Positions 1 to 5,959 of a stretch of 64,000 nucleotides of DNA are shown here, piece after piece. Positions within the stretch are counted from its first letter, which is position 1. Each line of letters starts with the position of its first letter. The stretch comes from CAVQCX01 sp963775335. Lineage in GTDB: Bacteria > Pseudomonadota > Gammaproteobacteria > Chromatiales > Chromatiaceae. Below the pieces are notes generated by a model. It worked only from the letters and a program-made list of their open reading frames with translations. It was not told the DNA's origin and searched no databases. The position numbers and the translations under genes are program-made. Location of the stretch: NCBI GenBank assembly GCA_963775335.1, contig CAVZIJ010000003.1:124001-188000 (forward strand). Reading direction: 5' to 3'.

Positions 1-375
1 AACCCGCCCCAGCCGGTGCAGGAATCGTTCAACGAGGTCAATCAGGCCCAGCAGGAGAAAGAAAAGCTGATCAACGAGGCTCGGCGCGATTACAACAAGG
101 TGATCCCGCTGGCCGAGGGCGAGAAGGACCAGCGCATTCGCGAGGCCGACGGCTACCGGCTCAAGCGCATCAACGAGGCGGAAGGCGATGTCGCCCGCTT
201 CAGCGCCCTGCTGGCGGAATACACCAAGGCCCCGGAGGTCACCCGCCGGCGCATCTACATCGAGACCCTGCAGGACGTTATGCCGCGCGTACGCTCGAAG
301 ATCGTTGTCGACGAGCAGACGCGCAGCATCCTGCCATTGCTGAATCTCGATTCGCGCAGTGGAGATCGGCCATGA
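1..375 (+). CDS. hflK: HflK, membrane protease modulator subunit (3' end only)
   Basis: The reading frame is open from the first base, so the gene starts upstream of the window. The visible ~124 residues are the end of an SPFH/band-7 protein: an alanine- and glutamate-rich helix (EVNQAQQEKEKLINEARRD), then a segment ending in the HflK-type tail with YIETLQDVM and LPLLNLD. HflK pairs with HflC to form a large periplasm-facing ring that encloses and modulates the FtsH protease in the inner membrane. The stop codon overlaps the next start in an ATGA, as expected for the hflKC pair. The identification rests on this C-terminal part plus the intact hflC that follows. Confidence 0.93.
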   Translation, partial: NPPQPVQESFNEVNQAQQEKEKLINEARRDYNKVIPLAEGEKDQRIREADGYRLKRINEAEGDVARFSALLAEYTKAPEVTRRRIYIETLQDVMPRVRSKIVVDEQTRSILPLLNLDSRSGDRP

Positions 376-1349
376 AAAAATCCATCGCCATCCTGGCGGT
401 CCTGGGTCTCGGGATCTACGTCGCGATCGCCTCGATCTATACGGTGAGCGAGGTCGAGCAGGTGATCATCACCCAGTTCGGCAAGCCGGTCGGTGAGCCG
501 GTGAGGTCGGCCGGCCTGAAGCTCAAGGTTCCCTTCATCCAGCAGGTCAATCCCATCGACAAACGGGTGCTGGAGTGGGACGGCAGTCCGTCGGACATGC
601 CGACGAAGGACAAGCTCTACATCTCGGTCGACCTGTTCGCCCGCTGGCGGATCACTGATCCACTGCAGTACTTTCTGCGTCTGCGCGACGAGCGTAGCGC
701 CCAGTCCCGCCTGGACGACATCCTCGGCAGCGAGACCCGCAATGCGGTCGCCAAGCACGAGCTGATCGAGATCATTCGCACCACCAAGGATCGCGTGCCG
801 TTGCGCGACGCCCTGCTCACCGATGCGGAGCGGGATATGGGGGCACTGGTTCCAATCCGGAAGGGACGCAAGGTGGTGGAGCACGAGATCTTCAAGGCGG
901 CGGCCGAGAAGGTTCGGGTGTTCGGCATAGAGCTGCTCGACATCCGCTTCAAGCGGATCAACTACAACGAAAGCGTGCGCCCCAAGATCTACGATCGGAT
1001 GATCAGCGAGCGGCGCCAGATAGCGGAACGGTTCCTGTCGGAGGGCAACGGCGAGGCCGCTCGAATCCGCGGCAATCGCGTGCGCGACCTGAACAAGATC
1101 CAGTCCGAGGCCTACCGGCAGGTGGAGGAAATCCGTGGCGTGGCGGATGCCAAGGCCACCGAGATCTATGCCAAGGCCTACAACCAAAGCCCCGAATCCG
1201 TGGCCTTCTACGAATTCACCCGAACCATGCAGGCCTACAAGACCATCATTGCAGAAAACACCACCCTGGTGCTTTCCACGGACAGCGACCTCTTCAAGTT
1301 CCTGAAGGGGATGAGTCCGGATCGCGAGGCCGCCCCCGTCCAACGCTAA
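372..1349 (+). CDS. hflC: HflC, membrane protease modulator subunit
   Basis: Protein of 325 residues, close to the usual HflC size. It has one N-terminal membrane anchor (about residues 5-22), then an SPFH/band-7 domain beginning VSEVEQVIITQFGKPVG. The typical core motif IYDRMISERRQIAERF is followed by the coiled-coil region (NKIQSEAYRQVEEIRG) and the conserved ending FEFTRT/YKT-like block and STDSDLFKFLKG. It would assemble with HflK around FtsH in the inner membrane and control access of membrane substrates. The ATG overlaps the hflK stop (ATGA), indicating translational coupling. No defect seen. Confidence 0.96.
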   Translation: MKKSIAILAVLGLGIYVAIASIYTVSEVEQVIITQFGKPVGEPVRSAGLKLKVPFIQQVNPIDKRVLEWDGSPSDMPTKDKLYISVDLFARWRITDPLQYFLRLRDERSAQSRLDDILGSETRNAVAKHELIEIIRTTKDRVPLRDALLTDAERDMGALVPIRKGRKVVEHEIFKAAAEKVRVFGIELLDIRFKRINYNESVRPKIYDRMISERRQIAERFLSEGNGEAARIRGNRVRDLNKIQSEAYRQVEEIRGVADAKATEIYAKAYNQSPESVAFYEFTRTMQAYKTIIAENTTLVLSTDSDLFKFLKGMSPDREAAPVQR

Positions 1350-1548
1350 GGCTACGATCGATGATCATGAATGCGCCAGGTGGGCAAGCGACCTTCGTCC
1401 TTGCCGATGGCCGGAAACGGCTCGCCTGGAAGATCAGATCTGGGCGTCATGACGACGAACGAGTGGAGCTCGTTGGCTCACGTGGTATAACCTGAGCAAG
1501 AAGTATATCGCCATTGAGGGCCCAACAAGACCGGGCCTGGAGGAAGCT

Positions 1549-1731
1549 ATGGAAATTACCAGAATTGCCAGTATTATCATCCTGATCGCAGATATCTATG
1601 CCATCGTCATGATTCTTCAAAGCTCGGCGAAGACTGTCGAAAAGTTGATCTGGGCGTTGGTGGTGTTCCTCCTGCCGTTGATCGGCTTCATTATCTGGTA
1701 CTTGGCAGGGCCCGGGAAGAAGCCATTCTGA
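1549..1731 (+). CDS. Small PLDc_N-type membrane protein
   Basis: Sixty residues with two predicted membrane helices (about 5-22 and 32-53), the second containing WALVVFLLPLIGFIIWYL. This WxxxxxxxPxxGxxxWY pattern is that of the phospholipase D nuclease N-terminal (PLDc_N) family of tiny membrane proteins. The start has a strong ribosome site, GGAGGAAG, just upstream. Proteins of this family are often annotated alone without an enzymatic domain and their role is unknown. It opens a region rich in very short membrane proteins. Confidence 0.75.
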   Translation: MEITRIASIIILIADIYAIVMILQSSAKTVEKLIWALVVFLLPLIGFIIWYLAGPGKKPF

Positions 1732-1739
1732 ATCACCGC

Positions 1740-1785
1740 AGCGACGATCACGACATCCAGGCCGATTTCCCAACCCTTCGTCTTT
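1740..1785 (-). pseudogene. Tiny remnant of a SYLF/Ysc84-type gene
   Basis: Read on the minus strand this stretch encodes KTKGWEIGLDVVIV, matching KTKGWEIGVGPTVVVV of the intact SYLF gene at 9588-10148. The DNA also matches (GATTTCCCAACCCTTCGTCTTT against GATTTCCCAGCCCTTCGTCTTT), so it is probably a leftover of a second copy. Only about 45 bases can be recognised; chance is unlikely but not excluded. Confidence 0.4.
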
Positions 1786-1792
1786 AAATGCT

Positions 1793-1827
1793 GTCAAAGA
1801 CCCACGTATTTTCCGTGGGTCTTTGAC
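1793..1827. other. Perfect 14-bp inverted repeat (hairpin)
   Basis: GTCAAAGACCCACG, a 7-base loop, then its exact reverse complement CGTGGGTCTTTGAC. It lies downstream of the PLDc_N gene. It could stop transcription, but neither strand shows a clear T-run after the stem, so a rho-independent terminator is not assured. Confidence 0.6.
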
Positions 1828-1940
1828 TGGTCGATGCGGTTTCCAGGATGGCATCCAGGCTATCGGGAGGGATGTGGGCGGCGACAAGGCGTGCATAATT
1901 CTGGCCCACTGGGACGGAAGAGATGCGGCAGATGGTCCAC

Positions 1941-1972
1941 AAAAAACGGCGCGGTCTCGCGATCGCGCCGTT
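1941..1972 (-). terminator. Rho-independent terminator of the collagen-like gene, copy A
   Basis: On the minus strand the stem AACGGCGCG / CGCGCCGTT with a 10-base loop is followed by six T, about 30 bp beyond the stop codon of the collagen-like gene. Confidence 0.8.
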
Positions 1973-2002
1973 CGGTCTCGGCTCAGCGCAAGAAGGGTTG
2001 GC

Positions 2003-2935
2003 CTAGTTGCGGACCAGCACCTCTACTCGCCCGTAGGTTCTCAGCTGCGGGTCCCCGAGGGCGCCAGTCTGGATCTTGTAAGACGGCACTCCGGCCTTGA
2101 GCAATGCGTCTCGAATGATCCCGACGCGGGTGGTGTCGGCACCGTCCAGGCCGATTCGGTAAGACTGGTTCTGATCCAAATACCTCGCGATGTCGCCCGC
2201 GTTCCCTCGGTCGGAATAGAGAATCTCGTCGCTATCTCCGTTGAAGGTGTACTCCGAGTAGCCGGTCCAGGTACCTTTCAGCGCCATTGGGCCCTGTGCG
2301 CCGGTCGGACCGGCAGAGCCTCGCGAGCCCACGTCTCCAGTGGGGCCAGCGGGACCCGTCATGCCAACCATTTCCGCGTTACCCTGGGGGCCGCCAAATC
2401 CTCTGGCACCCTGAGCGCCCGCGGGGCCGGCACGGCCAGTCGCGCCGGTTGGGCCCGCTGTGGTTGCCCCTTGAATACCAGTCGGTCCGGCCCAGCCTTG
2501 AGCACCCTCAGGACCGGCGGGCCCCATCGGCCCAGCGCGACCCGTGAAGCTTGCGCCCTGCTGACCCGTCCGCCCGGTGGCGCCCTGCGCGCCCGCTGCG
2601 CCGGCTGGACCGACTGCTCCGGCCTCGCCGACCACCATTGCGCCGGTGGGACCCGGCGCGCCGGTCGGGCCTTGCCTACCCGTTGAGCCCACAGGACCCC
2701 GCTCGCCCGCTGGGCCTTCCAGTGCCATGCCGGGCGCCCCGGTCGCACCGGTGCGGCCTCGCTCGCCGACAGGCCCGACGGGGCCTTGAGCGCCGGCAGG
2801 GCCGGTATAGTCTATCGGAGACGAACTGGACATGGGCTGAGTGCTGCATGCCGCAACGGCAAAAGTGGCGGCAACCGCCAACAAGAGCGGACTTCTGACG
2901 ATCTTTTTCAGTTGAATCGAGCTGTTTATGGTCAT
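2003..2935 (-). CDS. Collagen-like repeat lipoprotein with OmpA-like C-terminus, copy A
   Basis: Start chosen at the ATG preceded by AGGAATACAGAGA (MTINSSIQ...), about 310 residues. It has an N-terminal lipoprotein signal with lipobox VAAC, then roughly 170 residues of Gly-X-Y triplets ([16 protein letters not shown] and so on), typical of bacterial collagen-like stalks. The last ~80 residues ([19 protein letters not shown] ... [14 protein letters not shown] ... YGRVEVLV) resemble a degenerate OmpA/peptidoglycan-binding domain. A lipid-anchored, rod-like envelope protein that may reach the cell wall is a reasonable inference. The predicted protein from the annotated start is identical to that of copy B at 10467-11399. 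A clear terminator follows. Function unknown. Confidence 0.88.
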   Translation of the reverse strand: MTINSSIQLKKIVRSPLLLAVAATFAVAACSTQPMSSSSPIDYTGPAGAQGPVGPVGERGRTGATGAPGMALEGPAGERGPVGSTGRQGPTGAPGPTGAMVVGEAGAVGPAGAAGAQGATGRTGQQGASFTGRAGPMGPAGPEGAQGWAGPTGIQGATTAGPTGATGRAGPAGAQGARGFGGPQGNAEMVGMTGPAGPTGDVGSRGSAGPTGAQGPMALKGTWTGYSEYTFNGDSDEILYSDRGNAGDIARYLDQNQSYRIGLDGADTTRVGIIRDALLKAGVPSYKIQTGALGDPQLRTYGRVEVLVRN

Positions 2936-3372
2936 TCTCTGTATTCCTGTTGACTGCATCGGTAGCGCAGTCTGAACGCACGTGGGGTCGCTTGCCTGCA
3001 GCGATCATCGACGATCAAGATTGTGTGCGCATGGGACAACCTCTGCCGCGAAGATACGCCGCGTAGCTCGTCTACTCTGTCTGTTGCCGCGCTTAGCAGG
3101 ACCTTTCCGGGAGCCCCGCACGAATTCATCGGACACTCGTGGACGCGTACCGTTGCTATACGTAGAAATTCCGGGCTTCGACTGGCACGGTTGACGCCTA
3201 TACGGTGCACCGGTAGTGAGAGCAACGTGCGCGTGACGCGCATGAGCCTGTTCGAGCCAGCGGCAAACCTGATTAATGATCAGACTGCCCTATACGGAAC
3301 AGACCGCGCCGCTGGGGACCGGCTATCCTGCGTGTGGATCTAGCCTCGATCACATTACATTAGGAAACACTC
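2936..3372. other. Divergent intergenic region between collagen-like and DUF3096 genes, copy A
   Basis: No gene recognised in about 440 bp. It contains the conserved CGGAACAGAC motif (3295-3304) followed by CTATCCTGCG, a possible promoter for DUF3096. A weaker CGTTCAGAC match on the minus strand (2970-2978) lies 35 nt before the collagen-like start. It is mostly conserved in copy B. Confidence 0.5.
3295..3304 (+). promoter_or_regulatory. Recurrent motif CGGAACAGAC before DUF3096 (copy A)
   Basis: Sits 69 nt before the DUF3096 start, the same distance as the matching site before copy B (11756-11765). Similar sites precede the two repeat-protein genes. May be a -35-type element or operator; function inferred from recurrence and position. 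Confidence 0.45.
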
Positions 3373-3522
3373 ATGAATGTCACCTGGACTCTCGGACCCT
3401 TGGTATCGCTGATAGCCGGCGTTCTCATCCTGATCATGCCCCGGCTACTGAACTACATCGTCGCGGCATATCTGATCATTTTCGGATTGCTGGGGCTGTT
3501 CGGCGATATCCACCTTGCATAG
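3373..3522 (+). CDS. DUF3096 family small membrane protein, copy A
   Basis: Forty-nine residues, almost entirely two hydrophobic helices: LGPLVSLIAGVLILIMPRLL and NYIVAAYLIIFGLLGLFG. This matches the DUF3096 pattern (LxPLxxLIAGxLILxxPRLLNYIVAxYLIxxGxxGL). A good ribosome site, AGGAA, precedes the ATG. It is an inner-membrane micro-protein of unknown role. The duplicate at 11834-11983 differs at one residue (T6 to S). Divergent from the collagen-like gene. Confidence 0.85.
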   Translation: MNVTWTLGPLVSLIAGVLILIMPRLLNYIVAAYLIIFGLLGLFGDIHLA

Positions 3523-3529
3523 GGCCGGT

Positions 3530-3547
3530 CGGGGCGGCAGCGCCCCG
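3530..3547 (+). terminator. GC hairpin after DUF3096 (copy A)
   Basis: CGGGGCG - GCAG - CGCCCCG, seven perfect pairs with a four-base loop, 8 nt after the stop codon and conserved in copy B. No T-run follows, so terminator function is only possible. Confidence 0.4.
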
Positions 3548-3867
3548 CTAGCTGCGGTACTCGAGGCAGCCGGTTTCTACGGATAAGGGGCGGGCCTTCG
3601 GGTCTGGCTGGCGTACTAAGAACGAGCCGCATGCCGTTGCTCTACGTTCAGAGCGTCGATGAGGAGTGCCGTTGCGGCCGGGGTCGGTTTGCGCAGCGCA
3701 GCGGGCGGGTCGAGCGGGGACGGCGGGCGTTCTACCGAGGCCGTCGGGGCATGCTGCTTGAACGCCTGTTGGACGGCCACCTGACGGTGGACGCCCAACT
3801 TGGCATCAGCTTGCCCCCAGGGCGGTTCACGGTGTCAGGTATCGGGTGACAGGCGGCTCAGCTTGTT
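3548..3867. other. Conserved block of unclear content, copy A
   Basis: About 320 bp between DUF3096 and the 3' end of the repeat-protein gene, conserved at 12009-12330. Both strands carry open frames of 60-70 codons in both copies (for example minus-strand VHRQVAVQQAFKQHAPT). The substitutions between copies do not clearly favour either frame, and no family was recognised. Could be a small gene or a 3' untranslated region. Confidence 0.35.
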
Positions 3868-5580
3868 CTAACGCTGGTTTTGATCGGGACCGTGCTCGTG
3901 GTTCTTACCCTGGCCGCGCTGTTGTCGGTTGTGGTGAGCATTCCCGCCCTGCGATGTTGGCTTCTGCGGCTGCTGGTGCTTCTGCGGCTGCTGGTGCTTC
4001 TGCGGCTGCTGGTGTTTCTGCGGCTGCTGGTGTTTCTGCGGCTGCTGGTGTTTCTGCGGCTGCTGGTGCTTCTGCGGCTGCTGGTGCTTCTGCGGCTGCT
4101 GGTGTTTCTGCGGCTGCTGGTGCTTCTGCGGCTGCTGGTGCTTCTGCGGCTGCTGGTGTTTCTGCGGCTGCTGGTGCTTCTGCGGCTGCTGGTGTTTCTG
4201 CGGCTGCTGGTGTTTCTGCGGCTGCTGGTGTTTCTGCGGCTGCTGGTGCTTCTGCGGCTGCTGGTGCTTCTGCGGCTGCTGGTGTTTCTGCGGCGAGGCT
4301 CCTCCCTGCTTTGCCGGCTCGTGATAGAGCTGCTGATAGTGTTTCCGGACTACGGGGTCACGGGGGTCGTATCGGTAATCGTGCTGCTGAAGCTCTCGCT
4401 GACGATCAACTTGTCGGGGATACCGATCGCCCGAATACCTCTTCTGATAGATCGGCAGCGGGGCAGGCGTCGGAGCGGCGCTCCGGTTCCACGTGTCCCA
4501 GCCGGACCTGTGATTTTCCCAATCACGGCCCCAGTGATCACCCCAACGCGGCGGCGCGTCAGCTTTCCATCCATGGAAGTACTTGGGAGGCTGGCGGTAG
4601 TAGCGCACAGGGATCCGCAGGACATATGCCGGCACATCCTCGCGGCTCGTGGCCCACCAAGGTCCGTCGTACCAGGTACTCGAATACCAGTTATCGTCCC
4701 GGTACACCCAGTACATACCGTCGTAGAAGAAATAGTTCGCGTCCAATCGAGGCGCGTAGTAAACGGGGTACCCCGGCACGACGAGAAGCTCAGGAAATTC
4801 GTTCAGCCTGAGCCCGATGGTATCGTGTGGCCGACTCGTCCCGCCGCTTAGATCGTTCATAAAACGCGCGATATTCTGCAGGGGCGAGCTTGTGTTTGCC
4901 TGGTCTCTCTGCGCTTGGAAGTCGTGATAGAGCTCCTGATAGTATTTCCGGACTACCGGGTCACGGGGGTGGTACCGGTAATCGTGCTCCTGAAGCTCTC
5001 GCTGACGATCGACTTGTCGGGGATATCGATCGCCCGAATACTCTTTCTGATAAGCCGGCAGCGGGGCAGGCGTTGGAGCGGCGCTGCGGTTCCACTTGTC
5101 CCAGCCGGACCTGTGATTTTCCCAATCACGGCCCCAGTGATCACCCCAACGCGGCGGCGCGTCAGCTTTCCATCCATGGAAGTACTTGGGAGGCTGGCGG
5201 TAGTAGCGCACAGGGATTCGCAGGACATATGCCGGCACATCCTCATGGCTCGTGGCCCACCAAGGTCCGTCGTACCAGGTACTCGAATACCAGTTATCGT
5301 CCCGGTACACCCAGTACATACCATCGTAGAAGAAATAGTTCGCGTCCAATCGAGGCGCGTAGTAAACGGGGTAACCCGGTACGACACGGAGCTCCGGAAA
5401 ATCACGCAGCGTAAGCCCGATACTCCGGTGTGGATCGCCGCTGCGGTCGTGCCCATGCGCCTTACCGGCACTCCGGTGTGGATCGCCGCTACGGTCGTGC
5501 CCATACGCGTTACCGGCCGACGAAGTCGCTGAGTAGCACAGAATCGCGACTGCGATAATTAAGTGGGTAACTCGAAGCAT
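3868..5580 (-). CDS. Secreted aromatic-rich protein with doubled domain and QKHQQP repeat tail (copy A)
   Basis: 570 residues. The start ATG has AGGAGTCATAAC upstream. A signal peptide (about 1-22) is followed by a doubled motif with GHDRSGDPHRS. Then come two near-identical copies of a ~190-residue tyrosine/tryptophan-rich domain (about 54-245 and 250-440). Each contains VPGYPVYYAPRLDANYFFYD, YWVYRDDNWYSS, WYDGPWW and PPKYFHGWKADAPPRWG. The C-terminal part is 18 tandem QKHQQP hexapeptides and a basic, glutamine-rich tail. No Pfam family was recognised; the aromatic VYYAP/NYFFYDG/YWVY pattern is seen in exported hypothetical proteins of proteobacteria. Probably periplasmic or cell-surface. 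The paralogue at 12331-13428 has one domain copy and ten repeats. Confidence 0.82.
   Translation of the reverse strand: MLRVTHLIIAVAILCYSATSSAGNAYGHDRSGDPHRSAGKAHGHDRSGDPHRSIGLTLRDFPELRVVPGYPVYYAPRLDANYFFYDGMYWVYRDDNWYSSTWYDGPWWATSHEDVPAYVLRIPVRYYRQPPKYFHGWKADAPPRWGDHWGRDWENHRSGWDKWNRSAAPTPAPLPAYQKEYSGDRYPRQVDRQRELQEHDYRYHPRDPVVRKYYQELYHDFQAQRDQANTSSPLQNIARFMNDLSGGTSRPHDTIGLRLNEFPELLVVPGYPVYYAPRLDANYFFYDGMYWVYRDDNWYSSTWYDGPWWATSREDVPAYVLRIPVRYYRQPPKYFHGWKADAPPRWGDHWGRDWENHRSGWDTWNRSAAPTPAPLPIYQKRYSGDRYPRQVDRQRELQQHDYRYDPRDPVVRKHYQQLYHEPAKQGGASPQKHQQPQKHQQPQKHQQPQKHQQPQKHQQPQKHQQPQKHQQPQKHQQPQKHQQPQKHQQPQKHQQPQKHQQPQKHQQPQKHQQPQKHQQPQKHQQPQKHQQPQKHQQPQKPTSQGGNAHHNRQQRGQGKNHEHGPDQNQR
3961..4294. 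repeat. 18-bp minisatellite, 18 units (QKHQQP coding, minus strand)
   Basis: Eighteen tandem copies of an 18-bp unit (plus strand CTTCTGCGGCTGCTGGTG, with C or T at the first position) from 3961 to 4284, plus a partial unit. Because 18 is a multiple of three, unit gain or loss keeps the reading frame. The equivalent tract in the paralogue has 10 units. Confidence 0.95.
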
Positions 5581-5653
5581 GTTATGACTCCTGATGCGCA
5601 GCCAGCATTTGGGCTACGAGCTATCGATACGTTACATACATGTCGCCGGCCGA

Positions 5654-5663
5654 GTCTGTTCGG
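5654..5663 (-). promoter_or_regulatory. Recurrent motif CCGAACAGAC before repeat-protein gene (copy A)
   Basis: Minus-strand CCGAACAGAC lies 74 nt before the start of the 3868-5580 gene. The homologous site is 96 nt before the paralogue. Candidate promoter or operator element. Confidence 0.45.
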
Positions 5664-5724
5664 TATCGTACATGTCATATCTTCTTGCGGCGGATCGGAA
5701 TGCAACGTACGCGGGAGTTGAATA

Positions 5725-5734
5725 CGGTACAGAC
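5725..5734 (+). promoter_or_regulatory. Recurrent motif CGGTACAGAC, orphan
   Basis: Part of a ~45-bp block shared with 15681-15723 (CGGTACAGACGT(T/C)GCCGGATCATGCAG...). No plus-strand gene follows, so it may be a relic or a site for a factor acting on the divergent minus-strand gene. Confidence 0.35.
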
Positions 5735-5959
5735 GTTGCCGGATCATGCAGCGAGCCTCGAGCCTGCATCGGCCGTTTTCGTGAGGGTCCGCTATAGTAT
5801 CCGGGCGCCGTTCTCCCTGGACAGGACCGAGCACGGGTGCGAAGTGGCGGGAGATGCTCTTGCAGCGCGTGCCCGATCGCGGCGAGCACCTGACGTTCCG
5901 TGAGCTGGTTTATGCCGACGAGGAAGACGACTGCACGGGTCACTGCTGCGAGGGGCGGT

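Larger units (their letters stand above)
1914..3960. repeat. Near-identical direct repeat, copy A
   Basis: From ACGGAAGAGATGCGGC onward, about 2.05 kb matches 10378-12420 almost base for base (offset 8464, drifting by a few bases). It includes a minus-strand terminator, the collagen-like gene, the divergent intergenic region and the DUF3096 gene, and runs into the next gene. Homology continues, more diverged, through the repeat-protein gene to 5580. Confidence 0.9.
5581..5959. other. Intergenic region upstream of repeat-protein gene, copy A
   Basis: About 380 bp without a recognisable gene. It contains two copies of the recurrent motif (5654-5663 minus, 5725-5734 plus). A ~45-bp block (ACGGTACAGACGTTGCCGG and onward, to about 5767) reappears at 15681-15723 with few changes. 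Confidence 0.6.

Noticed and set aside
255..1343. Long minus-strand frame opposite hflC
   Set aside because: Mirror of the high-GC codon pattern of hflC; no ribosome site and no family resemblance.
1369..1497. 43-codon frame between hflC and the PLDc_N gene
   Set aside because: No ribosome site of note, no resemblance to any family.
3616..3849. Conserved 60-72 codon frames on both strands in the two cassette copies
   Set aside because: Substitutions do not favour one frame, no known family, no convincing ribosome site; reported only as a conserved block.
3961..4294. Possible CRISPR array
   Set aside because: Units are contiguous 18-bp copies with no spacers and lie inside a gene.
3846..4851. 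Plus-strand frames of over 320 codons with LLRLLVLLRLLV or ASAAAG repeats
   Set aside because: They are antisense readings of the 18-bp minisatellite, which is open in every frame. The minus-strand frame has a signal peptide, a ribosome site and a paralogue.
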